Positions 1-12,149 of a stretch of DNA of 64,000 nt are shown one piece after another. This DNA is from Voacanga thouarsii (Eukaryota; Streptophyta; Magnoliopsida; Gentianales; Apocynaceae): assembly GCA_026120185.1 (NCBI GenBank), contig JANUWF010003376.1, positions 1,178,001 to 1,242,000 on the forward strand, written 5' to 3'. The position numbers and the translations under genes were made by a program. The notes under the pieces were generated by a model. It saw only the letters and a program-made list of their open reading frames with translations. It ran no database searches and was not told the DNA's origin. How positions within the stretch are numbered: position 1 is the stretch's first letter; the number at the start of each line of letters is the position of its first letter.

Positions 1-1324
1 ATTGTAAATATGTAAATAGGTAGATATATGTTCATAATAATTAACTTGTCTTTGTATGTTTGTATTTATTGTATATTTAGTATTTAATTTTACTAACCTA
101 ACGATAATGTGGAATATGTGTAATAGTGGTATTTTTAATTTGTTGATTTTTACGCCTATAATTTTGAGTTAAAACTAACTCTTCCTATTTTCAGGTTTGG
201 ACTTTTGCTAACACGATATTGGAGACAAACTATTTATTTTCTTATTTGTTTCTTTATTTACAATTTTTAATTTTAGTTTAATGTTTAGTTTATGAATTCG
301 TGGTCATGCATTTAGGATAGTTTTTAGTTTTCAAAAAAAAAAAAAAAGCTGGAACCGACGCCAGCCAGATTTTGTCTGGGAGAGTAAAAAAAAAAAATCT
401 TTTTGTCTTTTTCTTTTGTCCCCTTACCCTTTTTTTTTTTTCTTTTCTTCCCAAATTTTTCTTAGTTTGTCTTATCTTCTTGTTTTCTTTTTCTTTGATT
501 TTCTTATTTGTTTCTTATTTGTCTTGTTTTTCTTTCTTATTTTATTTTATTTTTTCCTATTTCCCTAGAATGATCCTTTTATTCCTTCCCTTCATCTTTA
601 TTTTCCCCTTCTTCTTCTTCTTCACATTATTTATCTTCTTTTTCTAATTATCCCCCATGGATTAAAATTTTTTAAAACTTATATGTGGGGGCACATAGTA
701 AAACTTTCTCAATTTTATCCTCTTGAAATTCTTGGCATTGTGTATATGTGTTTTTGAGGAAAAATTTATACAACATGGACAAATCTTTGTTGAGTTTATT
801 TGGTGGGACAACAATGCATAGAATGGATTTTAAGTCTTGGATAGCTTCTAAACATTCGCTATGTATTTTTCTAGAATTTTTGCATATATGGAGAACTTGG
901 ACCATTGAGCATCCTTGTGCTATTTTGTTTAGTGATTGAAGATTGGTTGACATTATACGTGTGCTATCTATGTTGGATCTAATTCTCATTTTTCTTGAGT
1001 ATCAAAAATCTGGAAGAAGTTCTTCATTAAAAGGAGACCCAATTGCAAAGTGGCTTTGGATGCGACAAAGTAGATCTTGTGAGCTCTTTGGAGGTTGTGA
1101 TGATCTATTTGGTATTTTTTGGACAATCTGGAGGACCGGTTGGAGGCTCTACTTCGAGAAGGACCTAAAGGCTTTGACTTTCCATTTTTCTTCTCCCTTG
1201 ATTTTTATTTTTTTGTTTCAATTACTCTTTATGCTTTTACTTGTGTATTCATCTATCTATTGTAGGTTGATTTCGCTGGCCATAATTCTTCCAACTTCTT
1301 GAAGAATGAATTTCTCATATCGTG

Positions 1325-1666
1325 GAGCTCATCTACACTTGGGGAGTGTTGCTTAAACTTTCTACCCCTTTTTAATTCTGGTCCCATCGGAGATGCTTTG
1401 TTGTGTTTATTTTTTGCCATTGAGAACAATGTCCAGTGTGGGGGGGAGTGGTTTGGTGATATTCTTAGTTCAAGTTTTTTTATCAATCTTGATGTTTTCT
1501 TGTTGTTGAGTTACTTTGGAATTTGAAATTTGGACTTTTCGTAGAGCTAATCTACCTTGGGGAGTATTATTTTCTTTTCCCTCTTTACATTATTGGTCCC
1601 TTGGTTATGCTTTAATATGCTATTTTAGGCCATTGAGGACAATGTCTAATTTAAGTATAGGGGAGA
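1325..1666 (+). repeat. Two imperfect copies of a PPT-like unit, about 218 bp apart
   Basis: The block at about 1325-1450 (gagctcatctacacttgggg ... ccattgagaacaatgtccag then a G run) is repeated imperfectly at about 1543-1666 (gagctaatctaccttgggg ... ccattgaggacaatgtctaa). Both end in a purine-rich stretch resembling the polypurine tract at 2785-2799, so they may be duplicated relics of it. Confidence 0.55.
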
Positions 1667-2784
1667 GATTTAACATTTTCTCAAGTGCATCTTTGTGATT
1701 TTCAATAGATTTCCAATTATATATGTTTGAGGGATTTTCAATGATATATGTTTGAATTGTTGAAAAAACAAAAAAGATTGGAAGCTAAATTGATTTTATT
1801 TGTTTATAATGAAGATATAATTTTCTTTTTAACTTTGGATATGAATTTTTCATTTAGTATGGTAGGATTTTATTAAAAAGGTAAACTTGTGTATTAAGTT
1901 GAATTTTGCTAAGTCTTGAGAATTTAAGTTAACCTTGGTTATATTTGGTATTTGAGTTTTATTTTATTCTTTGAGTTTGAATATGGATGATATGATGAAA
2001 TATGGGAAGAATTGTTAATTAATTCTTATATTATGGATTTAAAATTTGCTTAACTTTGAGTTTTGAATGAGAAATGCGAGAGAAAATTTAAAATTTTTTG
2101 AGTTAATATATATATATATATATATATATATGAGAAAAAAATTGAATTGAAAAAATAAATTGAGTTGAAAAAATTCTTTTATTAATGATTGTTGAAGACC
2201 TTTTGCTGAAAAGGGGGTCAATATGGGAAGAAGTAGCAAGTGTATTCGGTGCACCCTCTTGAGGCTATCCCGAAGGCAAAAAGGCAAGAAAAAGAAAAGA
2301 AAAGGAAAAAAAATGTTGAAAAATTATGAGAGAAAAAATGATGAGTGATGATTATAAAGGGGGCCAATACGGTGTGTAAAGAGAAATCCATACACTTGAG
2401 GCTATTAATTCCCAAAGTCATAGAAAAAAAAAAAGAAGAGTGGAGTGTTTTCCTTATTTCACTAACTCGAGTTTGGTAAATTTGAGTTTATAATACTTGA
2501 ATTGGTTAAATGACTTGACTTGTATGATTTATATTATCTATGTTTTAGCTTGAGGAGTGGAATAATTTTCATGTACTAAATATAAGCTTGTTTAACTTAA
2601 CTTTGATGGCCTTGGGATTATTTGATTTAATGTATGAGTTCCAAGGTTTTTAAAGGGTGAATGAATGATAATTTTATGTCTAAGGTTGGAAAGAAATTAT
2701 GACTTTGTTATGGATGAATATGAAAAGAAATAAATTATTTTAAATGCTTGGTTTAAGTATTTACTTGAGGACAAGTAAAGATTC

Positions 2785-2799
2785 AAGTGTGGGGAAATA
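2785..2799 (+). other. Polypurine tract before the 3' LTR
   Basis: The purine-rich run aagtgtggggaaa directly precedes the TGATAGGG start of the LTR. In Gypsy elements this primes plus-strand DNA synthesis. The wording 'gaggacaagtaaag ... aagtgtgggg' is characteristic of the Athila/Tat group. Confidence 0.6.
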
Positions 2800-3707
2800 T
2801 GATAGGGCCTAAATTAGTCATATTTTTTCTAGTTATTTGAGGCCATTTTGTGATACATTTTGTGAAATAACTAGTCATATTCCTTCATATTTGATATTTC
2901 CCTTATAAAAATACTTTTCTGTAATTTAATGCAAAAATAAGGGAAAATTAGAGCTAATTGTGTGATTTTCCATAATAGAGGCGGCGCCAGCTCAAGAAGG
3001 AAGAACCGGCACCGGTCTTCCACTAGAGAAGCGTGGAGAAATTGAGAAGAAGCAGAGGAACAATTACAATTGATGTTGGAAAGGAAAAGGGAGTAATTGG
3101 CTCGGTTCATGGCTAAGTCACGGCTTACCAAAGAAGAATGAAAAGCAACAACAACATAGGAGAAGAAATAATTCGGTGGAAAACAAAGTCAACAAAAGGT
3201 TGGCGCTGGCTCAATTGAGCTGGTGCAATGACAGGAAAAAGAACACAATTTTGGCAACTGTGTGGCTTGGATGGCGAGCTGATTGCAACAGAAAGATAAA
3301 AGAAAATAGCTTCAGTGGGATTGTCTAGGCGAGCTGTTTGCAACAAAAGGAAAACAAGGATTCTCGGTGGCTTAGAGGTAAGGAGAGTGCGGCTCAATTT
3401 GAGCCAACACTGCAAAGAGAGAGATTTTCGGTGGCTTCAGCAAATTTCGCACTGCTCAAATTGAAGCCAATCTCAGGCAATTTCAATTCAACATCAGACT
3501 TCAGCACAACATGACAAAAGCAAAGTCCAATTCAGATTTCCAATTCTCAATTGATCATATTAAGGCAGTGGACGGTGGACTCTCAATGTTTACTTAGATT
3601 GTTTTATTTAGACTTTTATTAGGACAATTTCTAATCCTTTTTTGTTTTGGATTATTTAGGTAATTTCTTCTTCTTTATTTAGGAATCTTTTAGGAACTTT
3701 GTAAGCC

Positions 3708-3715
3708 TATAAATA
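3708..3715 (+). promoter_or_regulatory. Putative TATA box of the LTR
   Basis: TATAAATA followed by AAGG, inside the LTR about 910 bp from its start. The related LTR at 51323-54335 has the same motif at 51590-51597, which supports a U3/R promoter role. No expression evidence can be seen. Confidence 0.4.
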
Positions 3716-4034
3716 AAGGCCAATTTACCCTAAAGAAGGGATGTGCACAATGTAGAGTCTTAGGTATATTTTAGAGTGCATCACCAATATCTTCTCGAGA
3801 GAAATTCATTCAAATCAAGGAAGATTGTGCAAGAAGGTATTCAAAGGAAGAAGAAGGAGGCCTGTCTATGAGTGCTTTCTTTTACTTTATTTTCTTTTTC
3901 TTAAACAATGATATGTTAATTGTTTTATTATAATCTGACATTATTTTAGATATTCATGATTTTTAGAGTTATTTAATCTTTTGATTAATTGATTGTTATT
4001 CTTGGTATTTAATTACTTGAACTTATTACGAGAT

Positions 4035-4310
4035 TAGTTAGTTGGTTCGTTCCATTAACTCGCTGAGACCAAAGGGGTTGATGGTGGTTTCAATTTATTA
4101 GTTTCATATTTGTTGTCTATTAACTCGCCGAGACCAAGAGGGTTAATTGATGAGGACTACGTAATTAAAGGTTAATTGATGTTTGCCAAAACCAAGGATT
4201 CATTAGTTAATTTCATGTTTAAATTCACCGAGACCAAGGGAATTTAATCAAGGATTGTGTTTAATACATCTTTTGGATGAGTTAGTTGAGACGAGACCAA
4301 GTGATTCTAA
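4035..4310 (+). repeat. Degenerate tandem motif 'actcgc(c/t)gagaccaag' in the LTR
   Basis: Five imperfect units of about 35-75 bp share the core gagaccaa(g/a) flanked by ttaactcgc and ggttaattgatg: near 4058, 4120, 4190, 4223 and 4295. They fall in the U5-like part of the LTR. Confidence 0.5.
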
Positions 4311-4719
4311 TTTATCTAGAAGGTAGTGATTTCATGGATTGAAAATGAAGTGAATCTATCTTAATCCTTCATGATGCCAAGAGAATAATTAATTATGATA
4401 AAAATGGATACTTTAAGATCTTGTTTGTCTAAACAATGGCTTGAGTTACATACTTCTCCATCCTTGACATGTATATATTTTTATTGTCTTTTGGTTTATT
4501 TTATTTCTTTTTCACTTTATTGAGTCAGTTAAACAATGAAAGAAAAGTGATTAATGTATAGTTGTTCCTTGAGGATCGACACTCGTTTGAACCCTATGCT
4601 ATGTTAATGATGAGTATGCTTGCTCATATGTTTAATTTGGGGTTAACGTTTTAATGTAAACTTGATTGGGAATGTACTTAGTTTTTATATGATTTTTATA
4701 CCCAAATCTAAACACATCA

Positions 4720-6279
4720 GTAGTGGTTTCTTAAAGTACCAAAATAGGAGATACCCAAACTACTACTACTACTACTACTACTATTACAGTATGGACTAAT
4801 ATCCTATAACTTGAGTATAGGTTAGTGGTCTAGCGAAGTTGAGAGCTTATACTTTGATGTACTGTGGGTGAGGTTTTATTGTAAAATTGATATACTTGCA
4901 TATTAGGCATATGTGATTAGTTAATTAAGAAATATTTATACAAGAGAACTTCTATGCTCTTAATAGAGATAATACCCCTTGTAACTATCTGGAATGGACT
5001 ATAGATCAAGGGCCCTGGGAACATAACTTAGATGTTTACTTAAAAGTAGCTCCCTGACAAAGAGAAAATATTCTAGAAAGTCGTGGACCATTGGACTAGA
5101 GGTCTAAAAATGGAATATGTCATTTAGAGATGTATTAGTATACTATTTCCTCTCTAAATGAACGATGTCACATAGAGGGATTTTTTAGTCATAATATTTG
5201 TAAGTCGAAGACATTGCTAAATGCATCATTGTCCTTAAGGTCAATATTTTTTTATTGTGATAATAGAAAATATTTAAAATGCAAAATACAGTTATTTTTA
5301 TAGCAAATGTATTTTAATCATTTTAGTAGCCAAGGATGACGCGTCTTTTGATTTTCGAAATAACCTGTAGATCCTAATTAATTTTGGACTAAGGAAATGT
5401 TCTCAAACAAAGAAGGTTTTATTTTATTTAGATAGTCTAATTTATTATTATGTTAGAATAAAATAAAAGGCCCAAGAAAAGAATAAATTAATGGCTTAGT
5501 TTAGTTGATTAATTAATTATTCAGGACTTAAACCTAGATTGGTTAATTAGAATTAATTTGAGTCTAAAATAGAAAAAAACTTGAGAAATTATTTTAGTCT
5601 ATTTGGGTCAATTAATTATTTATTTATAGGTTTTTATTAATCCAGGATTAAATGAATAATTTAAGAACTTATCCAACTGTCTGACCAAGAGTCTAATAAT
5701 CAAACCCAAACCTAGTTGGGCTAGGATTAGCTGATTAGCTAAGAGCCATTTATAGGATAGGGATTCTATTAAAGGTTTAAATAAAATCTATAAATATGGG
5801 TTATCAACAAAATCCGATATATCTATCCCATTTTGCCATGACTTGAGTTTCTGAGGGTTTTTTTTTTTTTTTTTTTTTTGCTTCTATTGAGTGATTCTCT
5901 CATACATTCTCAAAAACGTCTTGTTCTCTCTGGTTTTTGTTTTCTCTATTACTTCAACAACATAGTGGGAGAGTTTTTCTTCATACTATTTGTTAGCAGA
6001 TCATCAAGATTGTGAGACCAAAATATTCTTAACCACATTGCTTTCACCAGTGAGTATATGCAGTGGTCATATCTCGAAAGCCCAAAGGAATAGTGTTAAT
6101 GCACAGAAGTCGAAGGCTTGCGGGATTTTCTCCAGAATCCTCAAGAAAAATTCAATTGATTGAATCAAGTGCTGCTGCACAACCTAAGCAAATCAAAGCT
6201 TTTGCACAACGTAAAGGTATTGTTTTTCAGTCTTCCACTACGTTATTTACCTTTGTGTTTTTTACGTGATCCATTTTTA
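4720..6279 (+). mobile_element. Copia-type LTR copy A, 5'-truncated
   Basis: The segment aligns by eye with LTR copies at 32543, 34377 and 48203. Shared landmarks in order are a ctactactac...attacagtatggacta block, ggtctagcgaagttg, gtattagtatac...tctctaaatg, ggtcaatatttt, and a terminal block ending gtgatccattttt. It lacks the first about 360 bp, which are expected on the far side of the Athila element that inserted at its left edge. There is no internal region; it ends in CACTA-type DNA. The poly-T at 5859-5879 is simple sequence. Confidence 0.65.
6099..6216 (+). other. Short conserved frame in LTR copy A (R/S-rich start, ends at GT donor)
   Basis: From the ATG at 6099 the frame reads M-HRSRRLAGFSPESS and stays open to a GTATTG at 6217 that looks like a 5' splice site. 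Copies B (34215-34326) and C (36167-36293) have a frame at the same place beginning M(x)RRSRR and stopping at GGTATAAC or GGTATGAT. The frame may extend upstream to ATG 6063. It could be a first coding exon of a spliced retroelement transcript. No function is known to me. Confidence 0.4.
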
Positions 6280-6765
6280 GTTCAAACGACAAATCAGAAG
6301 GTTGGGAGAAATAATAATGGTGGTGAATTACCAACAAATTCCCCCAACCTTTTAATTTTCACATATCTAGGATGGCCTAGTAGAGAAAAAAAAAATGAAT
6401 GTGACTTCATGCTAAAGATTTTGAAATCGCCCATAGATATGTGATAATGAATTGTGATTAGGGGTTACCTTATAGAAAGTAAGCGACTGTTTATTTTATT
6501 TTGGTTCATTAAATTTGACTATATGAATATTTTATAATTTTTACACTATCTTGATATTTTACAATTCAATCTTCAAAAAAGAATTGAGTTTTAAGCATCC
6601 TCAAATTCAAAGACACATCATAAATTTGAGATTTGAGAAAATTTTCCCGTATTGGTTAAAAAATTATGTAAGTGTGACAATCTTTTTACTTTCATTCTTT
6701 ACTATTAAGTTTAATGTTTAACTAATTAAAATTAGATTGTTTAAATGATTTTATATTTAAATTAG

Positions 6766-7480
6766 GTTGAAGACCCATTGTACAATGTCGAAGACAATAA
6801 TATCAAGGATATAGAAAAAGGTCCTAAGCATGCAATTATTACATATCCTATGTATTTTTTAAATGGGTATAACTTTCACATGGTTGGTCATGGGAGGGGA
6901 AAACTAACGATGAATATTGGAGTGAGCGTGAAAGGGCCTTCTGACAGTGATAATGATTAATATTATGGTATGCTCAAAAAAATTGTTTAGTTTGAATATA
7001 TAGGAGTACCAGATAAATTTACAGTCCTATTCAAGTGTTATTATTATGATTCTTGTGGTAGTCAAAGCATGAAGGTGCATCATGAATATCAACTTGTAGA
7101 CATTAATTCAAAAAGGAAATGGCCTAAATATGATCTTTTTGTACTAGCCCAATAGGCTCATTAAGTTTTCTATATCTCTTATCCTAGCAAAAAAGAAGGA
7201 TAAGAATATGGGGAGGGCAGTATGGCAAATTAAGGTATGAAAAACTATTGATGATTTTGCAGTTGAACTTACTTACCAAAATGATCAAATTTATGCCATT
7301 GAAGTTGCTATGCCTCAAAATGAGGCTTGCCCTCTTGTTGTAGAAGGTGCTATGGATGAGATAGTCAAGTAAATAGTGAGGAGAATAGATTACCTTTGGA
7401 CAAAGAATATGGTGGTAGCAGTAGTGCCACATTTGAAGATGGTTTATTCGAGTCTAGTGTTGAAGATTAGTTATGAAAAA
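6766..7480 (+). pseudogene. DUF4216-like C-terminal part of CACTA transposase, broken
   Basis: The first open piece (about 6778-6960) contains YPMYFLNGYNFHM and IGVSVKGPS, matching the 'P.Y.FNGYRFHT ... G..KG' pattern of DUF4216, which lies at the C-terminus of plant CACTA TNP2-type transposases. After the stop at 6958 the match goes on: YIGVPDKFTVLFKCYYYD, a 'K.HH.Y.LVDIN.KRKW.KYDLFVLA' block, then YISYPS. Several stops and frame changes (for example near 7155 and 7200) show it is dead. The upstream transposase catalytic region is missing. Confidence 0.7.
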
Positions 7481-8559
7481 GATACTTGAAAGGAAAAATA
7501 AAGTACAAATTTGCTTGCATTTTTAAGTTTGTGAATGAAAATTTTTTTGAGAAATATTTTATTTATTAGTGTTCTCTCTCTCTCTTTTTAGTGGTTGTAT
7601 ATTTTTGTTGTTCACTTTTCCTTTCCCAAGTTTAACTCTTTATTATCTTGACTTGCTACTTTTCAAATGCAACTCTCATCTTACTGTGATAACATTACAC
7701 ACCCTGATTGTCATGTTTTATAAGTATTTACAACATATTGCTATTATGAGCCTATTCTTCATTGGCATGGAATCAATCAACTTTACATTTTTATAAGAAT
7801 GTGGGAATATCCATTGATCTTGTGGTCTTATAGACATGGAAGTTTGATGATTTGATTGCTTTGTTTACTAAACATAAATATCTTTTTAAATTTTGTGGAA
7901 CTGATAGTATACACCAATTTTCATGGTTGCAAGGTAAACCAAGCTTCATTTTTTATGGATTCATCATGCACATAGGTGCAACTACTACTAGAGCATTTAA
8001 ATATATTATTTAGGGAGTTATACTTTCTTTAGAAAGGTCAATAATCTGCCAAATATCTTAGAATCAGAACATGGAATCAAGTCTTTTTATCTGTCACTAA
8101 GGCATAGCTAGAAATTTTTGGTAGTTCTAATTGTTGTTCGTGATCAATGTTTGCTAACCTCTTTTTTGTGCATATGATAATTAATTTATAGTGAGTAAAT
8201 AGGATAGCCTAATATAGGCAGTTTTGCTTGTTAAAACTTACACCTTATATCTACCGCATTTTTGCTGAAGAAACTGCTACATAGAAAGCAAAAAAGAAGA
8301 AGAAAAGAGAAAAAGGTTAATTGGTGCGTGTTAACTACTATTATCTACTAAGAGTTAGTCATTCAAGCTCATGATTTATTGCTATCATCAATTACGCATG
8401 ATAGAAAGAAGGAGGAGATGAGCAAAAAGTGTTTAATCTGCACCTCTACTACAACCTCCTTATGTTTGTAGATAATAATGCATTACCACTTTCAGTAAAT
8501 CATGACCCAAGCCCTATACTAGAAAAAATTACACCCTTAATGGGATTTGAGCAACAGGA

Positions 8560-8640
8560 ATAGTCAGAGCCTCGACCAATTAAAAAGATCTATGTCAATG
8601 TTTCTACTCCTTGGAAAGAGTAAGAATATTTTATTTAGAT
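8560..8640 (+). pseudogene. Weak Transposase_24-like remnant
   Basis: The frame reads RPIKKIYVNVSTPWKE, which resembles the start of the plant transposase (Ptta/En/Spm) domain carried by the second CACTA protein. It lies between the DUF4216 remnant and the subterminal repeats, as expected. Stops surround it. The match is short and could be chance. Confidence 0.3.
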
Positions 8641-9399
8641 TAATATGGAGAATACATTACTATGGATAATGTAATTGAATGTTTATAATTTCACATATTT
8701 ATTATATAATTTCTCACATAAGAGCTTACTATATGCTTATCATATTTGTTTTGACAATCACATATTTGATTGCATTGATAGCGATAAAATGGTACGAAAA
8801 TTAGCTGCTTCTTTCAAACGTAAGTTTGAAGATGCATATCCAACTTAGAAACAAGTGCAATAGAATGTGAAAATTTGTGGTTTGAGGAGTTTAAGGTATT
8901 ATATAATGAGTTATAATATATTTATGGTAAAAATTTTATGAGTATATTTTATTGACTTACATTAATGAATTGCATAAGTATTGTACTTTGTATCCTGAAA
9001 TAGAGCCTTATATGAATTTGACATTTAAGAGAAAAGGGAAAAAGAGACTAACTAACACATTGTATGAGGCATGAATAATAGGAAGATTACCATGGATGTC
9101 AAAAGAAGATTATAACACGTATATAGGGTATTAGGAATCAAAATAATTATAAAAAAATCTTGGCAAAAAACAAATTAAACAAGAACATGGATTGAGATGG
9201 ACTTGGTCCTTCAAAGTATACAAGTGGTTGAATTTCATTTTCTTTGACAAAAAAGAGGCTAGTAGGAATTGAGTTCTTTGTAAACAATTTTATATAATAT
9301 AGTATCAATTATGACCAGCCATAATTTTTATTTGTTTAGGAGAATAAGCTGAATAGGGAAATCACTACTTTGGAATTGCATGATTATATGCCATTTGTA

Positions 9400-9431
<32 letters not shown>

Positions 9432-10739
9432 GCTCACATTGAACTAAGTGTTCTATTAACTATTGGCGATGAAGGGGAAAAGAATATAATAGATAGGCCA
9501 AATATTATTGCTAGGAATTTTGTGGATGAGAGGGCTAGAATTGTTTCTGTAAATGCATATATGTATAAAAAATTTTGTACAACTTCATTCCTTTATATGC
9601 TCTTATTGTTTATTTATGTGTTAATTAGATTGTACTAGTATTCTAGTTTGCTCTAGAGTTTACAAGTGCATAATTTTTTGTATTTCTAAGTTTAAGATCC
9701 TTGAAGAAAAACTATAAGAATAGTACTTCTAAGGCTAAAGAAGAGAAAAAACTAAGAACAAATCTCTAATTCTAAATAAATAAACCAATGTTCCCTTTTA
9801 TAGCATATAAGGTGCTTTAATATTTGCTTTAAAGGTTTTAATTAACCTTCCAGGGTGTTCCACATAACAAATCAAAAGAGTACCTATAGTGTAATTCAAA
9901 AATAGTGAAAGAAAAAATTACAATATATGCTTTGGCTCCCAAAACGCAGTTTTTTTTTTTTTTTTTTTAATGCTTGAAACTTCATCTTCTCTTTCATCTT
10001 GAGGTTTTTTGGTCTTTACTAACAAGTTGGTAATTTTTTTGCTCCAAGTATCTTTAAGAGTTGAATATACATAATTTCTTCTAGTATGCATTTCATTTAT
10101 TATTAAACTGATAAAAATAAAATATTTACACCTTGAGAATTGATATATTATGCATGTCTACTATAAAATGAACTCAATGGTAGTTAGGGATTTTTTTTTG
10201 TTGTGTAAAAAATATATTGCAAATTGGCTCACCTAAATTTTAATGACTCTTGACGTCTTGCTTCATCTAAATCTACTATTGCACGTCCATTGTGAATGTT
10301 GTTGCACGTCCACTGCCAATATGTTGGTACTCTCATAAGTTCTAGTTTGCTAATCCTTTTTTTTTCAAGTATTTGACTTTTTTTTGGTGGACCATGGAGA
10401 GATACTAGTTTATTTGATGGCTTGAAAAATTAAATCCAAGGCAAGGTTTTGTTGAGGGTGAAATGCAAAAGTAAATGAGGTTGGGAAAAATGAAGAAAAG
10501 GGGGGTAGATGTTGTATTTTTTATATAAATATAATATGATATTGTATTTATCACATGATCAACAATTCAAAGCCTCTCAAGGGATGCAATTACTTTCTAT
10601 CAATTTATTTTCTTTAATATTACATTTAAATTACTTTTATAGGTGAGAGGTCATGAATTATATGATAAAACTTATAATAAGGCAGTGTAAATATAGAAGA
10701 CTGTGGATCAAGTAGGCCTTCTACAATTAATCATACATC

Positions 10740-10850
10740 AATAGGGTTAGAAACTATTTGTGACATACGAAATGAACATGTTTATGGCCTTGGTTCGTTT
10801 GGACATACACTCGCCCAAGCATCTTCTTCACGATCAGTTAGAGCATGAAG
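10740..10850 (+). pseudogene. CACTA second protein, C-terminal remnant
   Basis: The frame around 10770-10845 reads NEHVYGLGSFGHTLAQ, matching the conserved '(R/H)VYG(L/F)GS' signature found near the end of the plant En/Spm Transposase_24 family. It precedes the subterminal repeats, again in the expected order. It is followed by stops. Confidence 0.5.
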
Positions 10851-11394
10851 TGACAGTCAAAACCATTCCCTCGCTGTATGGAAATGATTGTGCAGCTTAA
10901 AACTTAAGTTACAACCTTAACAGAACAATGCCAAGAAGCAAGTAAGGATAAAGAGGAGCTCATAACTATATTTAACAAATCAAACCAAGATAAGGAAGAT
11001 TTAATTATTGCATTCAACATATCAAATCAAGACAAGAAAGATTTAATGGTTGCAATTAACAAATTAAACTAGGTAAAAGAGGTGTCAATGCCTGCATTAA
11101 TAGAGGTTATGCAATTTAATTCAGGTAAACATAATAGTTTTGAATCTTCCCGATGAAAATTTAGTTGATAATTCTTTAGCATATAGTTTAGAGTTACAGA
11201 AGATTTTAGTTGACAATTTCCTATCATAATTTTTAGAGTTTAGTTTGGATCCAGGATGTATACTTTATTAGAATAATATTATTGGTCAACTTAGATATTA
11301 TGTTCTATTTGTTTATTTACATTATTTTGTTGGGATTTAGTTATAAAACTAATTTTTAAAATTATGTACATGAATTGTTAATAAATGTTTTCAA

Positions 11395-12125
11395 CCAAAA
11401 TGCGGTAGCAAAAAATATTTTTTCCACATGAAAAATTTCCGACCAAAACTATTTGGCAGGAACTATAATTCCTTTAAATTTCTGACCAAGTGTTGGTAGA
11501 AACTATATTTGTTTAGAAGAATATTAAATTTCCTACCAAACATTTCTGTAGGAAAAATAATTTCTTTTAGAAAAAAATTAAATTTCCTACCAAAATATTT
11601 GGTAGGAAATATTTTTCTAAAATCTTTCCTTTAAATATTTTGATCAGAATTTTTTTAAAAAAATTCCAAATATTTTGGTCAGAAAGATTTATATATTTTT
11701 TGAATAAAAATTATTTCCTACCAAATAATTTGGTAAACAAAATTATTTATTTATTGAAAATAATTTTTCCTACAAAATAATTTGATCAGAAATTTTATTT
11801 ATTTTTTGAGAACATTAATTTTAGAAATAATTTCCTACCAAATATTTTGAACGGAAATTCTTAAAAAAATTTTTCTCAAATATGTAGTTCCTACCATACA
11901 ATTTGGTCCCAAAAAAATAAATCTCGTATTTTATAATTATTGATTTTCAACCAAATACTTATATTCTGACCATAATTTTAACCTCAAATTTCCAACTATA
12001 ATTAAAATTTTGGGTAGAAACATTTTTTCGACAAGGTGTTTGTTGACTACTTCGTTTTAGACAGAAAATGGTACGAAAATATAATTTCCTACCAAAATTG
12101 TGAACTTTTGGTAGGAAAGTTTGAT
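11395..12125. repeat. CACTA subterminal inverted repeats (ttcctaccaaa / ttggtaggaaa)
   Basis: About ten copies of a roughly 12-bp motif occur in both orientations, among them those near 11428, 11452, 11531, 11583, 11600, 11714, 11766, 11833, 11888, 12088 and 12108. Some pairs form direct hairpins (tttcctaccaaaatatttgg then taggaaa at 11580-11608). Dense motifs of this sort next to an end are typical of CACTA elements. Confidence 0.65.
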
Positions 12126-12149
12126 AAGAAAAACAATAATTTATTATAG

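Larger units (their letters stand above)
1..2799 (+). mobile_element. Athila/Tat-like Gypsy element, 3' internal region
   Basis: The stretch has no convincing long reading frame, only pyrimidine-rich and AT-rich non-coding DNA. It ends in the sequence ttgaggacaagtaaagattc followed by aagtgtgggg, which is the typical region upstream of the 3' LTR in Athila/Tat-type Ty3-gypsy elements, and a 1.9-kb TG...CA LTR follows at once. Similar 'gaggacaatg...ggggaga' motifs occur earlier (about 1417-1450 and 1632-1666). I infer this is the long untranslated region between pol (or the env-like frame) and the 3' LTR. The 5' part of the element, including gag-pol, lies left of the window. Small frames here (for example about 670-990 and 943-1302) look like chance. 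Confidence 0.6.
2800..4719 (+). mobile_element. 3' LTR of the Athila/Tat-like element
   Basis: It begins TGATAGGGCC and ends AACACATCA, giving TG...CA ends and a length of 1,920 bp. It has a TATA box at 3708-3715. Directly after its end the sequence matches the interior of another LTR family (tagtggtttct...aaagtac, compare 34742 onward), so the element inserted into that older LTR. The expected target duplication is gtagt (4720-4724), but the left partner is outside the window. A related but diverged LTR lies at 51323-54335. Confidence 0.7.
6280..12149 (+). mobile_element. Degenerate CACTA (En/Spm) transposon remnant
   Basis: Three signals place this region in a CACTA element read on the plus strand: a DUF4216-like coding remnant (6766-7480), a later fragment reading HVYGLGSFGH like the end of the second CACTA protein (10775-10845), and many inverted copies of tttcctaccaaa/tttggtaggaaa at 11395-12125, the sub-terminal repeats where the element's own DNA-binding protein acts in this superfamily. 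The catalytic TNP2 transposase domain was not found, so the left part is deleted or beyond recognition. Left boundary is approximate; the right end is either near 12149 or at 12589. Confidence 0.6.

Noticed and set aside
372..647. Phe/Leu-rich 91-codon frame
   Set aside because: It is translated from a T-rich tract in the untranslated part of a Gypsy element.
3125..3415. 96-codon minus-strand frame in the Athila-like LTR
   Set aside because: It is antisense in a non-coding LTR, with no family likeness and no conserved counterpart in the related LTR at 51323-54335.
4761..4783. Short (CTA)n run and other spaced repeats considered as a CRISPR-like array
   Set aside because: It is simple sequence within a plant LTR; there are no spacers or cas genes, and the genome is eukaryotic.
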